Source of the DNA: JAWWBL01 sp033720975
GTDB lineage: Bacteria > Actinomycetota > Acidimicrobiia > Spongiisociales > ZC4RG35
Direction of reading: 5' to 3'
NCBI GenBank assembly: GCA_033720975.1
Contig: JAWWBL010000004.1
Coordinates: forward strand, 1-40,116
Length of the DNA stretch: 40,116 bases
Shown here: piece by piece, positions 25,201-31,508 of the stretch
Position numbering within the stretch: position 1 is the first letter of the stretch
Layout of the letters: each line of letters begins with the position of its first letter
The notes under the pieces: model-generated
Told to the model about the DNA's origin: nothing
Seen by the model: only the letters and a program-made list of their open reading frames with translations
The model's database searches: none
Translations under genes and position numbers: made by a program

Positions 25201-26639
25201 AGGACCCACTCGGGGACGTCGTCTCCCGCTATGCCCGGACCCGGGGACCTTTCACAGCATCCGGAGCAGCCGCCGCGCTACGACTTCCGTTGGGGGTTAT
25301 CGAATCTGCGCTTTCTGCGATGGAAAGTCATGGCCGGGTGGTACAGGGGGCTTTCCGTACCGGTTCCGAAGGACGGGAATGGATCGATGCCAGCGTCCTC
25401 AAGCGTCTGAAACGTCGGACGCTGGCTGTGCTCAGGAGCGAGATCGAGCCGGTGGAGCCTTCCGCACTGGCGCGCTTTTCCGTCGCCTGGCACGGTTTGA
25501 GTAACGATCCACCCCGGGGGGCACATGCGATAGGAGACGCCGTTGCCATGCTCGCCGGGGCGTCGATTCCGGCTTCAGTGTTGGAGAGGGACGTTCTCGC
25601 CGCCCGCGTCAGCGAACCAGGAGCCTCCATCGACTCTCTGATGCTCGCCGGCGAAGTCGTCTGGATCGGCTCCGGCCCTCTCGGTCAGCGGGATGGTCGG
25701 GTGACCCTCTATCCCAGGACATCCCTCGGGTCGCTGTGGTTGGGGCCGGATCCCAATTCGGAGCTGTCCGAAGATGCCGCGGGCATAGAGGAGTTCCTTC
25801 GCGATCGCGGAGCCAGTTTCTTCACCGACATCTACCAAGGCGCAGGAGGAGGCGAGCCTGAGGCAAAGCTAGATGCGCTCTGGGACCTCGTGTGGGCGGG
25901 TCGTGTCACCAACGACACCTTCCAGCCTCTTCGCGCATTCACCGCTCGTCGCAAGCCATCCGGGTCCGGTCGGCGACCTATGAGCGCGAGGTTCCCTCCC
26001 CACTCGACGGGAAGGTGGTCGCTCACCGAGACCCTCCTTTCCGGCTCCGTTGACTCGACCGAGCGACACGCGGCATGGGCCGAAGTGCTGACAGGCCGCC
26101 ACGGGGTCGTGACGAGGGCGACCGTTCTAGCTGAGGGCTATCCAGGCGGCTTCAGCGCCCTCTACCCGGTCTTCAGCCTCCTCGAGGAGACGGGGCGTCT
26201 TCGGCGCGGTTATTTCGTCGAAGGGCTGGGCGGGTCTCAGTTTGCCCTCCCAGGGGCGGTGGATCGGCTCCGCAATTCCAGAGGAGAAGATTTGGCGGTT
26301 CTCGCGGCCACTGATCCGGCCAATCCCTATGGAGCGGCTCTCCCCTGGCCCGGAGTCGAAACGGCTCGGCTCGCCCGCGATGCTGGGGCATACGTGCTCC
26401 TGTTCGGCGGACAGTTGATCGGTTACATCGACAAGGGACGCCGTGGCCTCACCCTATTCGACCCCGATCCCGAGCGGTTCGGCCTCGTATCGAAGGCCCT
26501 CGCAGACGTAGCGAGCCGGTACCGGCGGCTTACCTTGAAAACCGTCAACGGTGAGCCCGCATCATCTTCTCCGCTGGCCGCGCCCCTCTCGGAGTGGGGA
26601 TTCACCAAGGCGCCCCGCGGGCTCACTTATCGCGGTTGA
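22266..26639 (+). CDS. lhr: ATP-dependent helicase Lhr (long form)
   Basis: Superfamily 2 DNA helicase of 1457 residues, the size of the mycobacterial long form. Walker A is APTGSGKT (43-50), the DEVH box is in LIVDEVHAIAGTKRGAHL near 165, and motif III SATQRP is intact. The second RecA domain has FANSRRLAERICAE, SHHGSVAREQR and TSSLELGIDMGAVDLVLQ, then QRVGRSGH. A winged-helix and beta-barrel part follows to about 870, and the long C-terminal Lhr domain fills the rest. It translocates 3' to 5' on single-stranded DNA, probably in repair. No frameshift is seen. It sits between an HD-GYP gene and the convergent EamA gene, so no operon partner is suggested. Confidence 0.96.
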   Translation: MDSLTAFTNPTRTWFEASFAEPTEAQSLGWPAIASGDHTLIHAPTGSGKTLAAFLWTLDRILTEPIPNKSERCRVLYVSPLKALAHDVDRNLRAPLAGIRHAAERLGHDALPEVRTFLRTGDTPAQERRRMGRQPPDILMTTPESLYLMLTSEVRSVLTSVRWLIVDEVHAIAGTKRGAHLALSLERLEELTTRPPQRIGLSATQRPLETIARFLGGGVLEGGDWRQRPVTIIDAARDRSLDIEIAVPVEDMTAPAAPDPLDPERQPTQSVWPAIYPELLREIRDHDSTIVFANSRRLAERICAEVNNLAGEEIARSHHGSVAREQRLEIEEALKRGELKAVVATSSLELGIDMGAVDLVLQIEAPTSVASGLQRVGRSGHHVGGTSKARIFPKYRGDLLVSTVVVDEMVKGRIESTRVPENPIDVLAQQIVAHTVASDTTADALFDIFRRAAPFAELTRAVFDETLDMLAGRYPSDLFAELRPRINWDRATGALSARPGARQLAVTNSGTIPDRGLYRVTLPDGSRVGELDEEMVYESREGDTFLLGSSVWRINQITHDKVEVTPAPGAAAPRMPFWKGDTLGRPIETGRAVGRFIRKMSGLEPAQAHDVLREAYHLDELAARNLATYLQEESDTTGVLPTDQTIVVERFTDEIGDWRIVVLSPLGARVHAPWAMALRHMFRERYGSDVDAIWSDDGIAFRFPDSDDPPDSSDLLIDPEDVEEILIEHLPDTALFAARFREAAGRSLLLPRLRPGKRTPLWLQRRRSADLLGVARQFGSFPILLEVYREILQDDFDLAALREVLTEIRSRKLRVAQVDTQGPSPFASSLLFSFVAAYLYEADAPLAERRAAALTLDRDLLRELLGEGELRELIDPEVVATVELELQHLTAGRRVRNVDGVHDLLRDLGPLSQNDIEVRTEGMDVGEALRSLESQRRVVRVVMGAEERFAAIEDVSRLRDGLGVQPPPGIPQAFLEPVEDPLGDVVSRYARTRGPFTASGAAAALRLPLGVIESALSAMESHGRVVQGAFRTGSEGREWIDASVLKRLKRRTLAVLRSEIEPVEPSALARFSVAWHGLSNDPPRGAHAIGDAVAMLAGASIPASVLERDVLAARVSEPGASIDSLMLAGEVVWIGSGPLGQRDGRVTLYPRTSLGSLWLGPDPNSELSEDAAGIEEFLRDRGASFFTDIYQGAGGGEPEAKLDALWDLVWAGRVTNDTFQPLRAFTARRKPSGSGRRPMSARFPPHSTGRWSLTETLLSGSVDSTERHAAWAEVLTGRHGVVTRATVLAEGYPGGFSALYPVFSLLEETGRLRRGYFVEGLGGSQFALPGAVDRLRNSRGEDLAVLAATDPANPYGAALPWPGVETARLARDAGAYVLLFGGQLIGYIDKGRRGLTLFDPDPERFGLVSKALADVASRYRRLTLKTVNGEPASSSPLAAPLSEWGFTKAPRGLTYRG

Positions 26640-26642
26640 TAT

Positions 26643-27590
26643 CTATCGGGCCGGCTCGAGCTCGCGAACCCCCAGTCCCTCACTATGTCGGCGAGCGGCA
26701 GCAAGACTCATGACGACAATTGTGGCCGAGAGAACAAAGATGCCCACCCACTGCGTCGAGCCTGGAACCCGGTCAAAGGCCAACCAGTTCACAAATACCG
26801 CAGTCAGAGGAAAGGCGAGCTCGGCAAGGGTCGCACCCGACGCCGGCGTCGTGGCCAGACCCCTGTAGTACACCATGAGAGCCGCGAGCCCGGGCACCAG
26901 AGCCAGCAGTGCAAGCGCCCATAGGTCTGGCCCAGTGATCTGCATTGCAGTCGACACCTCTCCTTGGCCGACGATGATCAGGAAAGCTGTCGGCAGGCCT
27001 ATGGCGAAGCGAATCGCCGTCAGCTCGTTGGGCGACACCTTTCTCGTCAAGTGACGCCCGAGCACTGTTCCCATGGCCCACAGTGCTGCGGCGCCGATGG
27101 CAAGCAGCGCCGGAGCGGCCTGACTGACCGATACGTTGAGGGGATCAGGGAACGAGATGAGCCACGCCCCACCAACCGCGAACAGGAAATATGAGGCATA
27201 GCGGGGCAAGAGCCGCTCACCCAGCAGCAGATATGCGCCGAGAACGGCTATCACCGGCTGGAGTTTCTGAAGCAGCAGAGGGGTGTTCGGGTCTCCGTAG
27301 GTGAACGCCTGTGTGAAGAGAATCGTGGCAACTGCCGATGCGCCGGCTCCGACGAATACCAGGGCAGCAACGTCCTTGAGGTCGAAAGAAGGGCGGCGGC
27401 GAACCACCTTTCTCAGCCAGGGAAGCGTCACGATCACCAGGATGATGTGCTCCCAAAAGACCACCTTTGCCGCGGGCATCTGAAAGGCCAATGCCCATCT
27501 GAATAGGGCGTCGGTACCCCAGAGCGCCGCACCCAGGGCGACGAGGAGAAACCCGGGGCCGATTCGACTCAGGGTTTGGTCAGCCTTCAC
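26643..27590 (-). CDS. EamA/DMT-family transporter
   Basis: Inner-membrane protein of 315 residues with about ten helices in two EamA repeats. The first repeat begins FLLVALGAALWGTDALFRWAL and contains LLQKLQPVIAVLGAYLLLGERL; the second begins LLAIGAAALWAMGTVLGRHL and ends ELAFPLTAVFVNWLAFDR. Drug/metabolite transporter family; probably an exporter of small metabolites, substrate unknown. Start is GTG 27590, overlapping the stop of the SDR gene by 4 nt, so both are in one operon. It converges on lhr with 3 bases between the stop codons. Confidence 0.92.
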   Translation of the reverse strand: MKADQTLSRIGPGFLLVALGAALWGTDALFRWALAFQMPAAKVVFWEHIILVIVTLPWLRKVVRRRPSFDLKDVAALVFVGAGASAVATILFTQAFTYGDPNTPLLLQKLQPVIAVLGAYLLLGERLLPRYASYFLFAVGGAWLISFPDPLNVSVSQAAPALLAIGAAALWAMGTVLGRHLTRKVSPNELTAIRFAIGLPTAFLIIVGQGEVSTAMQITGPDLWALALLALVPGLAALMVYYRGLATTPASGATLAELAFPLTAVFVNWLAFDRVPGSTQWVGIFVLSATIVVMSLAAARRHSEGLGVRELEPAR

Positions 27591-28363
27591 GAGATTCCGG
27601 ATCCTGATGCGCCCACGACACCACCATCAACCGGCACAACCGTCCCTGTCATCCACTCGGATGCATCCGACGCCAGAAAAGTGATCACACGGGCCACATC
27701 GCCCGGCTCGCCAACCCGTCCAAGTGGATGGATTCGAGCGGCCGCTTCCTCGTCTGCGAGCAACATGCCTGCAAGCCTGGTCCGGACCACCGCCGGCGCC
27801 ACAGCATTGACTCGAATCTCGGGCGCCAGCTCGAAGGCGAGTTGCCGTGTCATGTGGATCAGGCCCGCTTTGGAGATGTTGTAGGCGCCGGTGATCGCAC
27901 TCGGGCGAAGCCCGGCTATTGAGGCAACGTTTACCACGGAGCCACCGTTGTCGCCCATCCACTGGTGATACGCCGCCCTCACCCAGAGCAAAGGCGCTCT
28001 CATGTTCACCGCCCAGGTCTTGTCCAGAGCCCCCAAGTCGACCTCCATCAGGCCGCCTGCAGAAGGGTTGGTCCCGGCGTTGTTGACCAAGATGTCGCAC
28101 GAACCAAAGCGCTCGAGCGTCGCCGCAATTGCCTCCTCGGCGGCTTCTTCCGAGTCCGCCCTCTTGTCGAGGGCGAGGATCCTCTCCTTGTCGACACCCG
28201 CCTCCGCCAATTCGCCGGCCGCCGCTTCAACGTTCTCCTTCTTGCGCGACGTGATCGTCACACCAAAAGCTCCGCTATTCGCCAACTCGAGCGCTGTGGC
28301 CAGCCCGATGCCACGGCTGGCACCGGTCACCACCGCGACTTTCCCTTCAACTGAGACTTTCAT
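27587..28363 (-). CDS. Short-chain dehydrogenase/reductase (SDR)
   Basis: Classical SDR of 258 residues using NAD(P). The cofactor motif TGASRGIG is at 13-20, NNAG is at 94-97, and the catalytic residues are S148, Y161 and K165 (YNISK). An Arg after the second strand (TSRKKENV, 38-45) suggests NADPH rather than NADH. Substrate unknown. AGGAGG lies just before the ATG (spacing only 3-4 nt), and TAGGGT on the minus strand near 28410 could be the -10, so this message probably has a leader. It leads the operon with the EamA transporter. Confidence 0.93.
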   Translation of the reverse strand: MKVSVEGKVAVVTGASRGIGLATALELANSGAFGVTITSRKKENVEAAAGELAEAGVDKERILALDKRADSEEAAEEAIAATLERFGSCDILVNNAGTNPSAGGLMEVDLGALDKTWAVNMRAPLLWVRAAYHQWMGDNGGSVVNVASIAGLRPSAITGAYNISKAGLIHMTRQLAFELAPEIRVNAVAPAVVRTRLAGMLLADEEAAARIHPLGRVGEPGDVARVITFLASDASEWMTGTVVPVDGGVVGASGSGIS

Positions 28364-28412
28364 GACCCTCCTCGGGGCAGGCGACCGGTGCGCATGACGA
28401 ATCCCGGCACCC

Positions 28413-28418
28413 TAATGT
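28413..28418 (+). promoter_or_regulatory. -10 element of leaderless promoter (universal stress protein)
   Basis: TAATGT ends 7 nt before the GTG at 28426. It lies in the 62-bp divergent gap with the SDR gene. Confidence 0.55.
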
Positions 28419-28425
28419 TGCGCGG

Positions 28426-28935
28426 GTGCGAATTCTCATCGCAACGACCGGGGTCCTTCCTGCCGCCCCGGTCGCAGACCTCTGCAGCCTGCTCGTCGGT
28501 GAAGACCCACAGGTCACGGTGATGACAGTCGTCCAGGTGCCCCGCTCGTTTCTCGAGTCGCTTGAGGACGAGGCACGCCGCTCGTTCCTGGACGATACCC
28601 CGGACGACAACGGCTCGGCCGAGGAGAAGGCCGCCCGCTACCTGGAGGAGCGAGGACAGCGTGCGGTTGACCCGATCTGTGCCTCACTGGCCGCCGAAGA
28701 CATCGACTGTGAGATCAGATTCGTCGAAGGCGACGATCCGGCGCAAGCGATCATCGACACTGCCGCCGCGGTCGACGCCGAGATGGTGATCATGGGAGCG
28801 ACGCGCCGGCTCTTCACCGAAGAGGCCTGGCGAAGCGTGTCGGCCCGGGTGATGCTCAACTCGCACCTGCCTGTGCTCCTCGTCCCCGGGTCGAGGATCG
28901 AAGACACCCAGGAAATGCCTCTGATCGAGCTCTGA
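28426..28935 (+). CDS. Universal stress protein (UspA) family
   Basis: A single Usp domain of 169 residues. It begins MRILIATTG, has QVTVMTVVQVP as the second strand and ends MVIMGATRRLFTEEAWRSVSARVML followed by LPVLLVPG. The usual ATP-binding pattern G-2x-G-9x-G(S/T) is not clearly kept (the last glycines are replaced), so it may not bind ATP in the classical way. A charged helical insert (SLEDEARRSFLDDTPDDNGSAEEK) lies between the second and third strands. Start GTG with a leaderless -10. Confidence 0.85.
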   Translation: MRILIATTGVLPAAPVADLCSLLVGEDPQVTVMTVVQVPRSFLESLEDEARRSFLDDTPDDNGSAEEKAARYLEERGQRAVDPICASLAAEDIDCEIRFVEGDDPAQAIIDTAAAVDAEMVIMGATRRLFTEEAWRSVSARVMLNSHLPVLLVPGSRIEDTQEMPLIEL

Positions 28936-28974
28936 GCGAGACTTCGGGTCAGCGAAGGTCGTTAACAGCGCGCG

Positions 28975-29880
28975 TTAACCCCGGCAATCATGGGTGAAGC
29001 CTGGAGTGACTCGGAGTGGCTCGCCTCCGGTCGAAACGACCGCGTAGATGACGTTTGGCTCGCCCTCCAACGTGTAGAGGACATGTCGTCCGTCGCTCGA
29101 CCAACTTGGATTCGTTGCCGCCTGCGTGTGACTGGTGATGCGTGTCGGGTCTGAACCATCTGCGCTCATCACCCAGATCTGGTTGGTTCCGTCTCGGTCG
29201 CTCACAAATGCGATCCTCGATCCATCGGGTGACCACGACGGAAGAACATCGAAACCCGGATGGTTCGTGAGGTTCGTCTGCTCGTCGCCAGTGTTTGTCA
29301 TAACGTAGACCTCGGCGTTGCCGTCCCTCCATGACAGAAACGCGATTTGAGCTCCGTCCGGCGACCACTGGGGTTTGGCATTCGGCTCGCTGACGGTCAG
29401 CTGAACCGCTCCATCCACTGGCCGCTCGACCGGGGCCACGAAAATCTGGACAAAGTCTGTCTCGTCGTGATGAGCCAAATCATCGTCATCGTCGACCACC
29501 CTGTCGAAGACAATGGTCGAGCCGTCCGGCGACCAGTCGGAGGATGACTCAAACTCGGGTCCGTCCGTGAGGTTCACAATCTGTGAGCCGTCGCTTGCCA
29601 TCACGTACAAGTCGGCGAAGCCGCCTCGGATCGAGGTGAAGAGGATCTTGTCCCCACCTGGTGACCAGGACGGATTGACGTCATTTCCACCGCCATCAGT
29701 GAGTTGAGTCACTCCGTCGGCACTCAGTGAGAAGATCTCCCAGTCACCGTAGTGATCCAAGGAATAGACCAGCGCGTCACAACTCACGTCAGGGGGTATC
29801 GACCCGCCACAGCCAACAACCACCAAACCGAACAACAAGATGCCAAGAACCCGGGTCCGTCGCAGCTGGCCGCTCCTCAC
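28975..29880 (-). CDS. TolB-like beta-propeller lipoprotein (WD40-like repeats)
   Basis: Exported 301-residue lipoprotein. The signal peptide ends in VVVGC with the lipidated Cys at residue 24. At least five PD40/TolB-type blades follow, each with a variant of PSWSPDGSRIAFVSDRDGxxxIWVM: PSWSPGGDKILFTS, SDWSPDGSTIVFD, PQWSPDGAQIAFLS, PSWSPDGSRIAFVS and PSWSSDGRHVLYTL. An Asp run (VVDDDDDLAHHDE) sits in one blade loop. There is no Tol-Pal gene nearby, so it is probably a surface binding protein rather than TolB itself. Start is GTG 29880; CAGAAT lies 7 nt before it, a weak leaderless -10. Its stop sits inside a small GTTAAC hairpin. Confidence 0.87.
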   Translation of the reverse strand: MRSGQLRRTRVLGILLFGLVVVGCGGSIPPDVSCDALVYSLDHYGDWEIFSLSADGVTQLTDGGGNDVNPSWSPGGDKILFTSIRGGFADLYVMASDGSQIVNLTDGPEFESSSDWSPDGSTIVFDRVVDDDDDLAHHDETDFVQIFVAPVERPVDGAVQLTVSEPNAKPQWSPDGAQIAFLSWRDGNAEVYVMTNTGDEQTNLTNHPGFDVLPSWSPDGSRIAFVSDRDGTNQIWVMSADGSDPTRITSHTQAATNPSWSSDGRHVLYTLEGEPNVIYAVVSTGGEPLRVTPGFTHDCRG

Positions 29881-29934
29881 ATACGGGATTCTGGCATCCC
29901 GAGGTCGTCACGGTCACCCCCCTGTCGTCACACT

Positions 29935-29940
29935 TAAGCT
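29935..29940 (+). promoter_or_regulatory. -10 element of a former leaderless promoter
   Basis: TAAGCT ends 6 nt before the ATG at 29947 of the broken VOC gene, the same spacing as at intact genes in this window. Confidence 0.45.
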
Positions 29941-29946
29941 CGCATC

Positions 29947-30133
29947 ATGATCCGCGTTGGCTCCATCGTTATCCGGGTCGATGACCTGGAGACACAGACG
30001 GCCTTTTGGCAGGAAGCGCTCGGGTCTAGCCCAACAGGGTTAAACCTCAGGTAGGTAGCGCCCTCTGAGGGCGCTACCTACCTGAGGTTTGCTACGACGG
30101 CCCCGAATCCGCGTCATCGACGTCGGAGGCTGA
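29947..30133 (+). pseudogene. Remnant of a VOC-family (glyoxalase/dioxygenase-like) gene
   Basis: The ATG opens a 35-codon frame, MIRVGSIVIRVDDLETQTAFWQEALGSSPTGLNLR in effect, whose first 26 residues (for example RVDDLETQTAFWQEALG) match the start of VOC-superfamily proteins, which normally run 115-130 residues. It stops at TAG 30052, inside the palindrome at 30042. After the palindrome, one frame reads RVIDVGG then stop (to 30133), which resembles a VOC carboxyl end, but this is too short to be sure. The middle of the gene is gone. The rest of the interval 29881-30177 holds no other gene. Confidence 0.6.
30042..30090. repeat. 49-bp perfect palindrome (two 24-bp arms, 1-nt centre)
   Basis: The left arm 30042-30065 is the exact reverse complement of the right arm 30067-30090; base 30066 (T) is the centre. 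Arms begin AAACCTCAGGTAGGTAGCG and end in the complementary order. The flanks do not pair. It sits inside the broken VOC gene, between two divergent genes, where no terminator is needed. No second copy was seen in this window. It could be a miniature mobile palindrome, a REP-like element, or a terminator hairpin; an assembly artefact is also possible. Confidence 0.9.
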
Positions 30134-30164
30134 GCGCCCACCTAAACCTGTCACACCCGAGTCG

Positions 30165-30170
30165 TACCTT
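30165..30170 (+). promoter_or_regulatory. -10 element of leaderless promoter (small orphan gene)
   Basis: TACCTT ends 7 nt before the ATG at 30178. Confidence 0.55.
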
Positions 30171-30177
30171 GTGACTC

Positions 30178-30549
30178 ATGGACAGCATCCGTGATAAGCA
30201 ATGCGACCACACGCCGGTCTGGGTGGGCCGTATCGCCGTGTCTGCCTGCGGAGACTGCGGAGTTGCGGAATGGTTCGGCGACACAGGACCGCTGGATCAC
30301 TCCGAGGCGATGGCCGCCCTGTTCGGCAGCTACGACCTGATCGGGCCCCTGGATGCACTGGGAGCACCAGCCCAGTTTGTTCTCGCGTACGCACCTCCTT
30401 CGAAGGGGAAACGAAAGCGGCTCGACGCCCTGCCGCGAAGGGCGTGGTTGAGAGCCGGACCGCGTCTGTGGATGTGCCACGACGGATCGGTGTTGCTCCT
30501 CGCCACCGATCAGCGCATCCTCTATGAGAACCTCACCCGCGGGGCATGA
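30178..30549 (+). CDS. Small protein with Cys/His cluster, unrecognised
   Basis: A 123-residue protein, no family recognised. The first 30 residues hold KQCDH and SACGDCG, a Cys/His set that could bind a metal ion (Cys9, His11, Cys24, Cys27). A basic stretch (PPSKGKRKRLDALPRRAW) lies at about 73-90. The end (PRLWMCHDGSVLLLATDQRILYENL) looks like a beta hairpin with a conserved-looking core. No signal peptide or membrane segment. Supported by a leaderless -10 and by even codon use, but by no homologue I know. Confidence 0.55.
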   Translation: MDSIRDKQCDHTPVWVGRIAVSACGDCGVAEWFGDTGPLDHSEAMAALFGSYDLIGPLDALGAPAQFVLAYAPPSKGKRKRLDALPRRAWLRAGPRLWMCHDGSVLLLATDQRILYENLTRGA

Positions 30550-30634
30550 ATGAAAATGCTTGCGCCTTCATAGCCCCGGAAGCAGGCGTGTAAGGTCAGA
30601 CATCCGTCACCTGTCCGCTATCGAAAGGAAGACC

Positions 30635-31456
30635 ATGGGTGAAGAAGGTGTAGGCGCCCGCATCAAGGGCTCGATCTTGGGTGTCCTCAAGGGGGCCGGT
30701 GAGGTCGTATCCGGTGCGGCCGACGCTGCCAAAGAAGCCGTGGTAGGAACCCTCAAGGGCGCTGGTGACATCGCCGGCGCCGTCGCCTCCACCACTGGCG
30801 ACGTGGTGAAGGGTGCCGTATCGGCTGTAGCCGAGGCGGGAACCGGAACCTTTGACGCCGTAAAAGGCGTCGTCCTCGGTGTAGTCCGGGGAGTCGGTGA
30901 AGTCGCCACCGTGACTGTCGGAACCGTCTCCGACATCGTGCGTGCCGCCGTCAAGGGAACCGCGGACGTCGGTGGAGACGTCACCAAGGCCGCCGGCGGG
31001 ATTGCCGAAGGGATCATCACGGCAACCAAGGACACCGGCGTCGGCGTCACCGAAGGGGCCACGGCCCTGGGCAGGTCGGCGATCAAGGGCGTCAAGGACG
31101 TCGGTGGCGACGTCATCGGCGCTGCGTCCAGCACCGTTTCAGGTGCTATCAAGGGCGCCGAGTCCATCGGCGCTGACACGATGGGTGCGGTGAAGAGCAC
31201 GGCCAAGGGACTCGTCACAGGTGCCGGAGACGTCGGTGCCGACATCATGGAGGTCACCAAAGGCGCCATCTCGGGAGCCATTGGAGGAGCCAAGGAGATC
31301 GGCCTGAACGTCGAGGATGCGGCTTCCGCAGCCGCTACGGGAGCGCTAGAAGCAGCGGAGTCGATCGGTGAGGCAGCCGTTCACGCAGTGCGTGACGTGG
31401 CGGCCAGCGGGGTCGACGGCGTAAAGGCCGTAGTGCGCGGCGACAAAGAGACCTGA
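30635..31456 (+). CDS. Ala/Gly-rich protein of eleven 22-residue repeats
   Basis: A 273-residue protein: 15 leading residues, eleven tandem 22-residue repeats without a single insertion or deletion (residues 16-257), and a 16-residue tail. The repeat consensus is roughly GAIKGAGDVGGDVxxAxxxxxx: position 3 always Ile/Leu/Val, position 5 always Gly/Ala, position 8 always Asp/Glu/Ser. It contains no Pro, Cys, Trp or Tyr. The 22-residue period (two 11-mers) recalls group 3 LEA proteins, alpha-synuclein and apolipoproteins, which form amphipathic helices on membranes; that function is inferred. There is no signal peptide. The ATG at 30635 has AAGGA 5 nt upstream (a leadered gene, TAAGGT near 30590 as possible -10) and a strong terminator follows, which suggests good expression. 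Confidence 0.85.
   Translation: MGEEGVGARIKGSILGVLKGAGEVVSGAADAAKEAVVGTLKGAGDIAGAVASTTGDVVKGAVSAVAEAGTGTFDAVKGVVLGVVRGVGEVATVTVGTVSDIVRAAVKGTADVGGDVTKAAGGIAEGIITATKDTGVGVTEGATALGRSAIKGVKDVGGDVIGAASSTVSGAIKGAESIGADTMGAVKSTAKGLVTGAGDVGADIMEVTKGAISGAIGGAKEIGLNVEDAASAAATGALEAAESIGEAAVHAVRDVAASGVDGVKAVVRGDKET
30680..31405 (+). repeat. 66-bp coding tandem repeat, eleven units
   Basis: The protein repeat gives an exact 66-bp period over 726 bp. At the DNA level GACGTCGGTG recurs at 30965, 31097 and 31229, each 132 bp (two units) apart. Units have drifted elsewhere, so the array is old and kept at amino acid level. Confidence 0.8.
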
Positions 31457-31476
31457 GCCGACGACGATACAGATAC

Positions 31477-31506
31477 GAAGGGCCGGGCCATTTGGCCCGG
31501 CTCTTC
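31477..31506. terminator. Bidirectional hairpin terminator
   Basis: GAAGGGCCGGGCCA pairs with TGGCCCGGCTCTTC (14 bp with one G-T pair) around a 2-nt loop, followed by TCTT. It lies between the repeat-protein gene and the convergent ABC transporter, whose stop is 3 bases beyond, so it can serve both. Confidence 0.8.
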
Positions 31507-31508
31507 TC

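Noticed and set aside
24548..25504. Open frame of 318 codons inside lhr in another frame
   Set aside because: Arg/Pro-rich composition typical of an out-of-frame reading; lhr is continuous across it.
28961..28979. GTTAAC-7nt-GTTAAC mini hairpin between the Usp and TolB-like genes
   Set aside because: Only 6 bp of self-complementary AT-rich stem and no T tract; it may be chance, and contains the stop codon of the TolB-like gene.
28975..29880. Naming the beta-propeller lipoprotein TolB
   Set aside because: Actinobacteria of this type lack the Tol-Pal system, no tol or pal gene is adjacent, and it has a lipobox, unlike TolB.
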